From: Ophiostoma sp. CBS 140.51
Taxonomy: Eukaryota; Ascomycota; Sordariomycetes; Ophiostomatales; Ophiostomataceae
Length of the DNA: 43,949 bases
Assembly (NCBI GenBank): GCA_029298735.1
Contig: JANSLP010000270.1
Coordinates: 1 to 43,949, forward strand
Direction: 5' to 3'
Position numbers and translations under genes: made by a program. Under the pieces are notes generated by a model. That model worked only from the letters and a program-made list of their open reading frames with translations. It did not search any database and was not told the DNA's origin. Each line of letters begins with the position of its first letter. The stretch's first letter is position 1. Of the stretch, positions 30,977-41,047 are shown piece after piece.

Positions 30977-33595
30977 TCATATCAAGACACTCTCCAGCAA
31001 CCAGTCGAGTGTTTCCGCCAAGGTCGGGAAACGGGGTTGGTTTGCTGTGTCAAAGGCGTCTACTGCAGACGGCGGACCGTCGGTGTCCTTGTCGGACAAG
31101 AAAGCCCAAGAAAGCGGTGATGTCGCCCATGATACAGCGCCAGTAATCACCCGCCGTACCATGATGGCACCGGCTGGCGCTCCGCCGATTCCATGGCCAT
31201 GGCCGTGGCCGCCGGCGCCGACTCGCGTGCCGAGTGCACCAGCATTGCCGCTGCTCACGACACTGCCACCGGCCGCAGTACCTCCGCCAATGGCAATGCC
31301 CGTCTCCAGGTACGCACGCTCCGAGAGGCTCAGCTCGCGCCGCTCTGTCTCGCGCCACTTGCGTTCAGCCTCTTCGCGGGCCGCCTGCAGCACGGCTTCG
31401 GTGTCCTCGGTCTCCCACAGGTTGCAGCGACGGCACTGATTACAAGGGCGGCCGTCGCCGTGGGGACGAAAATGCTCGCAAAAGTGACGGTAACCGGCGT
31501 CCGGTCCATCGTTGCCGCTAATGTCCTTGCGGCAAACGTAGCACATTTTGTAGCCACAAGGGCAGGTGAGCTTGTTGCAGCCGACGGTCTTGACAAACGA
31601 GGTGTGGCAGCGGGGGCAGACGCGCTTGATGGCCATGCTCATGGCCTGTTCGACCTGGGTGCGTAGGGCGACAAGGCTGGACTCGTGGCAGACGTGGATA
31701 TCGGTCCAGGCCTTGGAGCAGCCGAGACAGGAGACGCGAGCACACGCCGGGTTCTGGCAGCGGAACTGCTGGCCACGGCGCCGGCGGCGGAAGCGCGTGA
31801 CGGCCGCCGATAACTGCTCGCGGAAGTAGCTCGGTTTGCTGGGAAGTGATGTCCTTCTCCGTTGAAGCGGGCCAGTACTGTTGTCGTTGTTGTTGCCAAG
31901 GCCACCAAAGTTGAACTTCAAGGCACTCCATGCGGAAACGACCCAGGATGCCAACCCGACGGGGGCCATAAACCCGGGCAGGACGGTGACAAGAACCAAC
32001 AACACAAGAAGTGGCAAGATAAGAACGTGTGTCACGCCCGATACGAGCAAGATAAAAGCGAGGCTATACAGACTGTCAACGCGGATGCGCAACGGAGCCT
32101 CGTAAAAAGGCACATAAATGTCGTCGACCTCGGCGTAGGCGCAAAAGGGACAGCGCACAAGGGGCAGGCCGCTGCCGACAAGACTGTGGTCGGCGAGGCG
32201 GCGCTCGAGGTGGTGCAAGGTGTCGGCGCCACGCTTCTCGTCGAGCAGCGCGCGGTGCATATGGTCGACGGGAATAACGCCCCCGCATTCTGTCTGTGAG
32301 ACGGCTGGGCACCACAAGGTGCCGCGGCTGGTATCGATGGTACGGGCCCAGCCCTGGCCAAAGACAGCCTCGCGGACCGAGTGCTGCACGCAGCGGAAGC
32401 AGATGATGTGAGCACCCTCATCGGCATCGGCATCACCATTGCTGCAAGTAGTCACCTCCTCGAACGTGGCCGTTGTGAAACAGCACGCACACTCGTAAGT
32501 TGCACCAATGGCCTCGGCCTCAGCCGTGTTGAGAGCAGCGGCCATGGTGCGGTCAGCATCCTCCTGGGCAGCGCGTTGCTGGATGCGTAGCGGAGCAACG
32601 AGAGCAGTGTATAGCTCGCGGTCAAGCTCGGCACTGCCCGTGGCTTTGATAGTGGGAATAATAGACCCCTGACCTGAGGACTTCCAGACAATGAGGGGGT
32701 GGTTCTCGGCCTCGGTGCAGGTAACGGGTTTGCGTCGCAAAAAGAGCGAGGAGATGGTAAAGCGCCAGGACTTGGACGACATTTGGACGAGAGCACGGCG
32801 GGCTTCCAGGTAGGCGTAGTTCTGCTCGGCTAGAACGGCGTTGATAGTGGAGCGGGAGAGGCCCATAAACTCATGGCTAGCGAGCGTCTTGACGGCCTTT
32901 TTGTATTCGGGAGTGCGGAATCGGTCGGCGGTAGAGACGGGGGGGATAGTCGGAGCAGGTAGTGTGGAGGAGGAGGAAGAGGATGACGGCTCCGAAGATG
33001 AAGGCGGAGTAGAAGGGTTTGGCGGCGGCGGTGGCTTGTCCTTATCGGCGATGCGCCAACGTCCCTTGACCCAGGTGGCCCGGTTCTTGAGGAGCGCGTC
33101 CGCAACGAGGGCCAGCCGCGACTCGCCATCAAAGCTAGTCAACATCTCGCGAAACACGTCCACCTGGACATCGGGAAAGACGACTGCCAGGGCAGCCAGG
33201 CTGTTGTTGAGTTCGCGCAAGTCGGGTGCTTCAGGGAAGAGCGGCGCGAGATGTGTTTCGTCGGCAATGAAGTCCGGCGGGGGTAGGGGCGGTGGTGATG
33301 CCGAGGTGGCTGCTGTACTACGTCCACTGCGCGCGCTTCGTCCGCTGCGGGCGCTGCGGGCACTATTCGTCGTCCGGATCGATGCAGCGTCGTTTGCGTC
33401 ATCTTCACCGCCGCCGTCGTCTTCGTCGTCGTCTATCGCGTCCTCGACACCCTTGCCCTTCTCCTTTTCTTTCTCGCCGTCTGTTCGTGTGCTCGAAGAT
33501 GACCCTGGTCGTAGAAAGCCACTGCGGCCGCTGGCGACAGAGCTGGGCCGTCGACGCGGCTGCTTGGTGCTGCCCAGGAGGCCGGCGAAGACCAT
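30977..33595 (-). CDS. RBR E3 ubiquitin ligase, RNF216/TRIAD3-like, with a membrane hairpin inside the IBR
   Basis: An 872-residue intronless protein from ATG 33595. The N-terminus is disordered with acidic and SARSGR repeats. Residues 125-172 resemble a CUE/UBA-like helical unit (ELNNSLAALAVVFPDVQVDVFREML). RING1 starts at Cys369 (CACC) and runs to about 438. The IBR begins with Cys482/Cys485 (RCPFCAYAEVDD), is interrupted by about 127 residues containing a strongly hydrophobic stretch (508-560), and resumes with Cys613, 618, 623, 626, His634 and Cys636. RING2 spans 660-688 with the catalytic cysteine at 673 (VGCNK) and the reduced CPCG pattern of RNF216. A Cys/His extension, HFCEH...CNQCRRCNLW, and a charged helix (735-755) follow, also as in RNF216. 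RBR ligases pass ubiquitin through this cysteine. The protein is probably membrane-anchored. Substrate unknown. Confidence 0.92.
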   Translation of the reverse strand: MVFAGLLGSTKQPRRRPSSVASGRSGFLRPGSSSSTRTDGEKEKEKGKGVEDAIDDDEDDGGGEDDANDAASIRTTNSARSARSGRSARSGRSTAATSASPPPLPPPDFIADETHLAPLFPEAPDLRELNNSLAALAVVFPDVQVDVFREMLTSFDGESRLALVADALLKNRATWVKGRWRIADKDKPPPPPNPSTPPSSSEPSSSSSSSTLPAPTIPPVSTADRFRTPEYKKAVKTLASHEFMGLSRSTINAVLAEQNYAYLEARRALVQMSSKSWRFTISSLFLRRKPVTCTEAENHPLIVWKSSGQGSIIPTIKATGSAELDRELYTALVAPLRIQQRAAQEDADRTMAAALNTAEAEAIGATYECACCFTTATFEEVTTCSNGDADADEGAHIICFRCVQHSVREAVFGQGWARTIDTSRGTLWCPAVSQTECGGVIPVDHMHRALLDEKRGADTLHHLERRLADHSLVGSGLPLVRCPFCAYAEVDDIYVPFYEAPLRIRVDSLYSLAFILLVSGVTHVLILPLLVLLVLVTVLPGFMAPVGLASWVVSAWSALKFNFGGLGNNNDNSTGPLQRRRTSLPSKPSYFREQLSAAVTRFRRRRRGQQFRCQNPACARVSCLGCSKAWTDIHVCHESSLVALRTQVEQAMSMAIKRVCPRCHTSFVKTVGCNKLTCPCGYKMCYVCRKDISGNDGPDAGYRHFCEHFRPHGDGRPCNQCRRCNLWETEDTEAVLQAAREEAERKWRETERRELSLSERAYLETGIAIGGGTAAGGSVVSSGNAGALGTRVGAGGHGHGHGIGGAPAGAIMVRRVITGAVSWATSPLSWAFLSDKDTDGPPSAVDAFDTANQPRFPTLAETLDWLLESVLI

Positions 33596-33630
33596 GATGG
33601 GCGTTTGTTGTTCTGTGTCACTGTGGTATT

Positions 33631-33864
33631 GTCGATATTATGTCGATGGCCGTTGAACGGCGACTTTTTGTGTCATTGCTCAAGCGAGGCAATGATAGTG
33701 ATCATACCGTGATCAAACTGTAATGTATTGTGGTCGATATTGTCGGTTCTGGCGATGTTCGAGATGTGTCGGTATCTCAATAACTCAATGCTGTCAGTGT
33801 CGATGTCGCTGTAGATGTTATCGATGTCGTTAGGCTATGCTTCGTCCACCGTTGTTCTGTCGAT
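33631..33864 (-). promoter_or_regulatory. cluster of ATCGAC motifs upstream of the RBR ligase gene
   Basis: On the gene's strand ATCGAC occurs at 33631-33636, 33642-33647, 33733-33738, 33799-33804 and 33859-33864, plus ATCGAT at 33820-33825. All lie 36-270 bases before the ATG and all five ATCGAC copies share one orientation. The factor is unknown. Confidence 0.45.
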
Positions 33865-34177
33865 ATCGAATACCGAGTATCAGATGCTGAATCGCGTGTT
33901 TGTCTCACGTCGACGGCGAGGGTTGCAGCGAACAGGAGGGCGGCCGCTAATAGTCTTGCGTTCGTCGCGACGGTGGTAGTTAATGGTCAATGTTGTTAAA
34001 CGGGATAATGCGCTGCCCTATTTGTGGCGAGGAGATTGGGACTCAAATTGGGGGTTTAATGAGGCGGGCGAGTTGCGCGGCGTGTTTTGGCGTTTTCGTG
34101 TCTGTGGCGTCGCCGCGTTTTGGCAGTAATAGTGTATATAGGGCTAGATAGTGCTCAGGGTTGCTGTGGCAGGTGCT

Positions 34178-34221
34178 AACGTGCCTGGAACGTGCCTGGA
34201 ACGTGCCTGGAATGAGCCAGG
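34178..34221 (+). repeat. 11-bp tandem repeat (AACGTGCCTGG), three perfect copies and one degenerate
   Basis: Perfect units at 34178-34188, 34189-34199 and 34200-34210, then AATGAGCCAGG at 34211-34221. Confidence 0.92.
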
Positions 34222-37139
34222 ATATGTGCTAGGTTGGACCCTACCCAGGGACTCCAGCGAGTCTAGGCACCGTTTGTCCATTTGCCCCTCCCCAACCGTT
34301 GGAGCCTAGTTGGGAGATTCGGGTTTCTTCAGTGGCTCCTGGGGCCGGACTTTAGTCTTGTGTTCTCCGCCGCCACTGGTGATTTGCCTTTCTTACCAGA
34401 CTTTCTCTGAGATTTCTGGCTCGACTTTGCACTTGTTTTCTCTTTGCTCTGAGAGTCCGACACCTGATTTGTGGCGAGACGTGAGCACGGAAGGCCGAAT
34501 ACGTGGACCTGTGACGAGACAGAACACAGGTCAAAGAAGCGGTTTGACCGGGTCAGGGTCCTCCTCTGTTCGGTCGTCGTGGCATGCACAAAGGCAGCAC
34601 TGTGAGAAATAGAGAGATGGCGGCGAAAAAGAGTAGGTGTACGACGTATAAAAAGGTGGGTGTACATTGAAGTATTGAAATTCCGCTGCATCGAGACATG
34701 GACGGCCGCAGATGAAAATAGAGCAACAACCAGGCAAGACAGGTGAGGTCAGAGCGAGAAGGAAAAAAGGAGGAGAGTGTATCGTCGTGGTGAACGATAC
34801 TCTATCATCGCCCAGCTTTCTCTCCGATCTGTCCTTGAGGCCCCTCTTCACTAATCGACAACGGCGTACCGTTCCTGGCGACCTGCACGAGTTGGTGTTG
34901 CATCAGACCCCAGGGCATCCACGGTCGCCAAGCCGGTGTGGTCCACACCTGTCGAGCCCCATGCTTTGGCGGTGAAGCAAAAAGAGGCAACTTGCCAGCA
35001 AACAGTGCCCAACGACGACCTCGCCAATGTACGTACTCCGAACAGTAGGTGCTGCTTGTTCGGGGCGATCTTGCTTGTTCCCGTGTGTCTTCTTGTCTGC
35101 GTCGTAACACTTTTTATGCTCGCCGCTGGAGTGCTTTGCGTGTGGGTTCTCAGTAGTCTTGTGGTCGTCCATGAGGGTGGTCGAATGGTCGGCCGCCAGT
35201 CCGCCTTTTGCATCCCCTGGCCGTGCAGCTGCACCGTCTCTGCAGATTGGAGACTGCAAAAAGAAAGTCTGGCTGCAGCTGTGGAGATCAGAAACCGCCA
35301 GCAAACTCAGCGGGCCCTCGGTGTGTAGACCAACCAGGAGCCGTTCCGCCTCTTTGCCTCTCTTGTTCACTCACATCCTGTTGCTGTTCTGGTAGCTGCT
35401 GGCCTCTTGTTGAATTTGCTGTCCTTGTAGTTCCTGCTGTTCTGTCGCTCTTGTCGATGCAGGGCAACCCAGGCGGCCCACTTCTGGTCTTGTCTCGCCT
35501 TTCGTCTTGCCCATCTGGAACACGCTGTGCCCAACCGATGGGGCAAAGGCAGGCAGCCTGCATTGTGAGTGGCGGATGGAAAGCACCACCGGTCTTCTTT
35601 GGTTCCTTTTGGCTCTCGTGGCTCTTGTGGCCCTTGTCGTTTCTCTTTTTTCTTTTCCTTCTGGTCTTCTCAGTTTCGTTCTGGCGTTCTTCTTCAGGCC
35701 AATGGACAGGGGTTGCCACACCATCACCGCTTGTTGGGATGTGAGAAGACGGGGCGACCTGCAGATTGCATGGGAGTGTTTGTGTCGAGATACGGAGGTC
35801 ATAAAATGGTGAAAAGAGTGAGAAAATGGACAGAAAATGCAAACTAAGAGAGCAAGTACAGAGAAATGAAAAAAGGGCTAGTGAAATGGGACGTTTCCAA
35901 GCTTCAAAAGAGCTGCAAAGGCAAGTCGCGAACGATCGTCGCCGTTTAAGTCGCCCGTTTCACACACACTAACAACCGACATCAGGAAAGAGCGGCCGGC
36001 CAAGGCGGGAAGGAAGAGGAAGAACGCACAAGGAAGGAACGACAGAAGCCGGCATTCTCAACCTCTGCACCTTCCCTGTCAATACTTTGCACCCTCATCA
36101 CTCTTGCCCTCCTGCTTCCTGCCTCCTTTGCTCTTTCCTCATTCTCCGCCTTTCCTTCTCGAACCAAGCTGGGCTGCAGCGGCCCGGCAGTCACACGAGC
36201 TACAAATGGGCCAGCTTCGGGTCCTTGCTGTCTCAATGGAGTATGGAGTAATACAAGTACAGAAAAGGCGCCTAAATCGTCTCTAAATTTTGCTGCATGC
36301 TCAACAGAAGCACAATAAGACAGAAGAACACATTGAGCACCCTAGACTCGTCGTCTCTTGCCCGCTGGTCCCCGTACAGGGGTCCTTGCTGCCTTGTCTA
36401 GAGCTCACCGACTTCTCGCCTGCTGTGGGTTACATCTCCATTTTTATATCCTTTATTTTCGTATTAAATTTAATTCCCCGACTCGCCTTGCTCTTTCCTT
36501 CCCCCGTCTGTCGCATGGTGCATCGCAGTCTCCTCGCCATGACCAAGTTGACACACACCTTCCTTTAAATCTTCTTCCTCCTCTCTCCTTTTCCTTCGTT
36601 ATATTTTCCTTCATAATTTTTTTTTCTGCTCTCTTCCTTGACTTCTCGTCTCCTCAACTTGGAGGCGCCAAGCCCCATGCCGCCAACTGCCATCCCCTCC
36701 CCCAGACGCCGATCAGCCTCCAGCTTTTTCAGCCATTTTCTGTGGCCCTCTAAGAGCTGTCCACCCTCGTCCTTTTTTGTCTCTCGTTCCCGAGCTACCA
36801 TCTCGCCGCTCAAGTTTGCTTCTGCTGTACTTTGTGCATCAACGGAGTATACGAACGCTTCACCGAGCACCGCCCCGTCGACTTACTGCACTTGTTATAC
36901 ATAATTAGTGCACACCCGTCTCTCGTCTGTCTCGCACACGAGCACGCACACGCACACCCGCTGTGCCTCTCCTAGCCGTCACATCCAACGGCATACAATT
37001 GTGATCTCGTGACCAAAGCCTCATCTGGCCGAACGTCACCCTCTCCAGGCCGTTCTGGCCTCGCCCCTACCTCCTCTCTCGTCTCATCCCTCCCTTCTCA
37101 CCCCCTTTCCTCCGCTTCTCCCCCTACTCTCCCGTCAGC

Positions 37140-38918
37140 ATGGACTCCCTTCCAGTTGAACTGCTCCAGCTGATCATCGGCTACTGTGATCCGACATCCA
37201 TTCGCAACCTCCGTCTTCTCACACCTACTCTGGCCGACATCGGCTACGATTACCTGCTGCCACCAGACTTCTTCGCCTTGCCATGGCGAGACGATGTTGC
37301 CCGGCTACGGGCCATTGCCGCCCATGACCGCCTCCGCTCCAGCATCAAATCCGTCACCTTCAACTTCACCGAGGTCGATATTGAGAACGCCCGCCAGGCT
37401 ACATACCATCAGACTATGCACTACCGCCCAGAGCATCAGACAAATGTATTGACAAAAGCATGGCGCCAGTGTGCCGAGTTTGAGCAGCGTCGCCATGCCA
37501 TCACTCCCTTACACGCCCTGGACCCGGCTGACTTGGCCGCCGTCTTTCGCCCACTCATCAACATGCGCAAACTCGCCGTAACCTTCCGCCAAACACCCTA
37601 CGACATTGAAGAGCTGCGGATGGCCATGGCCGTACCTGCGAGCGCCAAAATGAACCACGGTGCCGCCATCAAGCGCCTTAATGTGCTCATGGACGCCCTG
37701 CAGCAGGCGTCGGCATGTCGGCCCACATCCGGGTCTTCCTTTGGGCACAGCACCCGCAGTAGCCACAGCTCGCGTGGCGATCTGTTCTCGTTTACATCAT
37801 CATCATCTGTCTATGCTTCTGCACCCGCCTCTGTCGTGGCCTCGACCGCTGCTTCAATCGCCTCCACGCGCACATCGTCCCCAGTGTCCTCAGGCGTGTC
37901 GTCACCCGCCCCATCATCTCCAGCATCTCCATCAGCAGCAACAGACGAGCCACCGAGCCGTTGCCGTTTGAACTCCTTCTCCATCGACCGCCTGCCGTTC
38001 GAGCTGTTCCGCCAACAGGCCGACCGCCGCCTGTGGTTCCAGTGTCGCGATCTCTTTGGTGGCCTGACACGACTCGATCTGACGCTGGACACATCCAATG
38101 TCGGTTTTCCTCTGGCCAAGATCAAGGCTGTTAACGGCCTGGGCTATGTGCTGCGCATGGCGCCGCAATTGACACACTTAACTTTGGCTTTCCACAATCA
38201 TTCCATTGCACGGGAGCTTTTTATGCTATCGCTGCGCGAGCTACTGGGCGAGACGGGCAGTCTGGAAGGACCGCCGCTGGTCGGTGGTGGCTATGGAACC
38301 AGTGTAAACTCTGCCGATACTGGTTTCCGCTTCCGTGCTCTGACAGATCTCAAGCTAGAGGGTGTCGTGTGCGACGAGAGTGACCTACGCGGATTTTTGT
38401 TGCGGCACGCCGCCAAGCTCGAACGTCTGCGCCTCGGTGGCCGTGGGATGGCGGGTGGCAGTTTCGACCTTCCCATGGGAGGTGTCCGGCTCAGCAACGG
38501 CACATTCTGGTCACTATTCAGTAGCCTTCGCGGTCGGCTGCCCCACCTCGAGCGGATGCACCTTGAGGGCGCCTTCTTCTGTGAAAGCGGAACGCTCATC
38601 GAGGGGCCCAGCATTGGAGACGATGTCGCCGCTGCTGCAGGCGTTGCGGTTGACAATTCTGACAACACTGAGTTCGAGATGGAGGGTGCCGCTGCCGAGA
38701 CCGCCCCTCCGCCTCCGCCTCCTCCCCCACCAACACACCCAAACGTTGCTCGCACACGCTTCGAGCATTATCTTTTCCGTGCCATCACCGACGACGAGTG
38801 GGAGCCTGCTACACCGGATCGCACCGGCCCGATCACCGCACGATCTATGACCTGTGAGCCGTTTGAGGCGTATGTGCTCGGCCGACAAATTGAATATCCA
38901 GGCCGCTTCCAGAGTTGA
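37140..38918 (+). CDS. F-box domain protein, substrate unknown
   Basis: A 592-residue intronless protein. Residues 1-40 (MDSLPVELLQLIIGYCDPTS, then RNLRLLTPTLADIGYDYL) form an F-box, the segment that binds SKP1 in SCF ubiquitin ligases. A middle region (about 200-275) is Ser/Ala/Pro-rich and disordered. After it come leucine-rich, beta/alpha-like stretches around 325-480 (for example LTRLDLTLD, LTHLTLAFHNHS, LTDLKLEGV, LERLRLGG), which look like irregular LRRs that could recognise a target. A run of about ten prolines (near 522-531) separates the C-terminus. Filamentous fungi have many such lineage-specific F-box proteins, and no substrate can be inferred. The ATG at 37140 follows a strongly pyrimidine-rich leader and is the first in frame. 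Confidence 0.87.
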   Translation: MDSLPVELLQLIIGYCDPTSIRNLRLLTPTLADIGYDYLLPPDFFALPWRDDVARLRAIAAHDRLRSSIKSVTFNFTEVDIENARQATYHQTMHYRPEHQTNVLTKAWRQCAEFEQRRHAITPLHALDPADLAAVFRPLINMRKLAVTFRQTPYDIEELRMAMAVPASAKMNHGAAIKRLNVLMDALQQASACRPTSGSSFGHSTRSSHSSRGDLFSFTSSSSVYASAPASVVASTAASIASTRTSSPVSSGVSSPAPSSPASPSAATDEPPSRCRLNSFSIDRLPFELFRQQADRRLWFQCRDLFGGLTRLDLTLDTSNVGFPLAKIKAVNGLGYVLRMAPQLTHLTLAFHNHSIARELFMLSLRELLGETGSLEGPPLVGGGYGTSVNSADTGFRFRALTDLKLEGVVCDESDLRGFLLRHAAKLERLRLGGRGMAGGSFDLPMGGVRLSNGTFWSLFSSLRGRLPHLERMHLEGAFFCESGTLIEGPSIGDDVAAAAGVAVDNSDNTEFEMEGAAAETAPPPPPPPPPTHPNVARTRFEHYLFRAITDDEWEPATPDRTGPITARSMTCEPFEAYVLGRQIEYPGRFQS

Positions 38919-39773
38919 GGTTGTAAAGCCACATGAACGAATCTGTATGATGGCGACTGAATTTTTTACGTTTATTTCACAGCCTGCTGCTCTTTCTCTT
39001 TCTTTCACATTTGACCGATTAGATTGATACCATTCGGATCGCATCCGACCTAAACGAAACGAAAACACGGACCACAAACAAACAATGAAATATACATACG
39101 ACTGGGCTCGGCGGGCAAAACAGACACTGCCGAATCAGAGCACATTGACGACTTTTACTTATACGTTTTGGTTTTTTGGCGTTGATTGAGGGCTGGCGTT
39201 GATTGAGGGCTGGCGTTTTTTATTTCCTCTGCTTCTTCTTTTCATTTCATTTCATCTCTCACTCTCTTTATGTTATGATTTTTTTTTTTGCTTCCTCTTC
39301 TTCTCTATACAGCTTGCATCTTTGGGGCAACTCAAAAAAGGACTAAAAAAAGTACACTGGCGGCCGGCAGCGACTGGGATCTTTGGTGTTTCTTGGACAT
39401 TTACGTGTTTTCTTTCTCTTGGATACTCTTATTATACTTGCATGGAAATTCATTGTCCTGCTTTTTACTTGCTGTTTTTTCAGCTCACAAGTAGCTTCTA
39501 GTTTACCCTGTTCATTAGAAAGGCTGTGTAAGGTCGCAGCTACAAATCAAAGTTTCCCGAATTTTGTTGTGGGTGTGGTTTTTTTGTTAGGATGCAACCT
39601 GACGTAGATTTGGACGTCATCGGTCAATCACCCCAGTCCTTTTGTATCACAGCCACAAACCACAACGACATATAAGAGAAGAAGACGCAACACATTTGAG
39701 GTTGTTCAATCAGATTATTCGTCTTCTTGTATTTAACTCACTTTACAATATAAATCAAATCAACACCACGATC
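38919..39773. other. intergenic region with a 17-bp tandem repeat
   Basis: AT-rich flank between the F-box gene and the small membrane protein gene. It has one short tandem repeat (39178-39217) and T-rich stretches; no gene seen. Confidence 0.6.
39178..39217 (+). repeat. 17-bp tandem repeat, 2.3 copies
   Basis: GGCGTTGATTGAGGGCT occurs twice in a row, followed by GGCGTT. Confidence 0.92.
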
Positions 39774-40163
39774 ATGTCTTTCTTCCTCTACTTTGTCGCT
39801 TTCCTCGTCACGGTGCTTGCCTCAGTGGTCGCCTACGAGCAGGGCTACGCCGATCCTCTGATTGACAAGTTTGGGTAAGACTCGCAGCGGTGGGAACCAT
39901 TTTTTTTGCCTTGATAATCTTGCTAATATGCACAGTGTCTACCTCTTCAAGGCCAAGGCCAAGGCGGAAGAAAAGGAGCTCGAGGCTGAGGGCCTCGGTG
40001 CTGGGAAAGACTCCCTCAAGGGTAAGTATGAGTCAACGCATCTCTCCTGTACATTCATGGTGCCAGTAACTAACTAAGTGTAGACCAACTTGAGGGATCC
40101 CAGCAGGCTGAGGACGTCCAGCTTGGACTCGGCTGGGTTGGCGCACTGAAGATGAACGCTTAA
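39774..40163 (+). CDS. small one-pass membrane protein (88 aa), unknown function
   Basis: Three exons: 39774-39874, 39936-40021 and 40084-40163, with introns of 61 and 62 nt, typical donors (GTAAGA, GTAAGT) and CTAAT/CTAAC branch points; the frames join exactly. Residues 1-21 (MSFFLYFVAFLVTVLASVVAY) form a hydrophobic signal anchor, followed by EQGYADPLIDKFG. The rest is a charged Lys/Ala/Glu helix (about 37-62) and a short tail. It is too long and uncleaved-looking for a simple secreted peptide; a membrane-anchored protein with a short coiled helix is likelier. I do not recognise the family. The splicing and codon use argue it is a real gene. Intron 2 contains a TGAGTCA word. Confidence 0.8.
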
Positions 40164-40361
40164 ATGCACGATCACACAACACAGTTTGAAGGGGTACAGA
40201 GGGGAAAAGTTTTGTTCTTCGCGAGGCAAAAAAAGGCGAGATAAGGAAAAACGAAGATAAGAGCGCAAGAGGCTGTACGATAGCAGACGAAAATTATAAT
40301 ATCCCATAAATTGAAATTGAACAGCGAGACATGCAATTTCGATATCCCTCTGAGTGAATGT

Positions 40362-40368
40362 TGACTCA
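40362..40368 (+). promoter_or_regulatory. distal TGACTCA (CPC1/GCN4-type site)
   Basis: Perfect TGACTCA, about 680 bases before the threonyl-tRNA synthetase ATG and about 200 after the end of the small membrane protein gene. Confidence 0.4.
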
Positions 40369-40912
40369 CAAACGAGTGACCATAATTACTGAAGCGTCCC
40401 GTATTATGTGCCTGGTGTAAATGGTGCTCTTTGTCAAACAGTCCCAGACAAGTGGAATGCAGTTGAAACTCGAATGAACGTGGCAATAAATACAAAGATA
40501 ATAATAATAAGTCCCCAGTATTATTAGGGGTGTGCCCAATATTGAAGCTGCCGCCGTTTTAGGAAGGATGCGGTGTTGTTGTCTCGTCGCTCGTCCCTTC
40601 CCCCTCTCGTATCCTCTCCCCTCCCTCTGCGCAGACGCTAAAAAGATGACCGTTTGCCCCGCCTGTCTGGCCCTGACTGCCAGAAGGCTAGTCCACGCCC
40701 ATTGGAAACTGCCCCGCACCAACACCAAAAAATTAAGGGCGCTGGCCGGGAGTGAGTTTTCTGTTCTTTTTGCGTGGCGACCGACTCACAGGTGGCTCCT
40801 TCTAATTTTCTGAGCCTCGCTTCTCCTCCTTTGCACCTGCCTCCCCCCTTTACACACTCCTCCAGCCACGGCCACGCCTTCCCACCATTGCTTTGTTTTG
40901 CCTGCCTTGCAG

Positions 40913-40919
40913 TGACTCA
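40913..40919 (+). promoter_or_regulatory. proximal TGACTCA (CPC1/GCN4-type site)
   Basis: Perfect TGACTCA, 129 bases before the ATG of threonyl-tRNA synthetase. CPC1/CpcA, the GCN4 homologue of filamentous fungi, binds this palindrome and induces amino-acid biosynthesis and tRNA-charging genes in amino-acid starvation. Position and target gene both fit. Confidence 0.6.
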
Positions 40920-41047
40920 CGAATCTCGCGATATCCCCTGTTTACTTCACGTACGATATATCCTCCGCCAGGTCCCTCGTTTGACCCCCCTCCACTCGCT
41001 CGATACAACTCGACACTCCACCCCTTCGTCATCCCCTGTCTAATACG

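Larger units (their letters stand above)
33596..37139. other. 3.5-kb gene-poor region
   Basis: It holds the RBR promoter with reiterated ATCGAC motifs (33631-33864), an 11-bp tandem repeat (34178-34221), and a long C/T-rich leader before the F-box gene (36560-37139). Overlapping open frames on both strands between 34310 and 35842 lack codon bias and domains. One minus-strand frame (34329-34691) ends in a Lys/Ser-rich tail and might be a small gene, but support is poor. Confidence 0.55.
40164..41047. other. threonyl-tRNA synthetase promoter region
   Basis: About 880 bases. It contains two TGACTCA sites and a C/T-rich leader close to the ATG at 41048. No gene seen. Confidence 0.6.

Noticed and set aside
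35208..35842. Two large overlapping frames on opposite strands
   Set aside because: Low-complexity, no recognisable domain, no splice logic; likely due to skewed composition.
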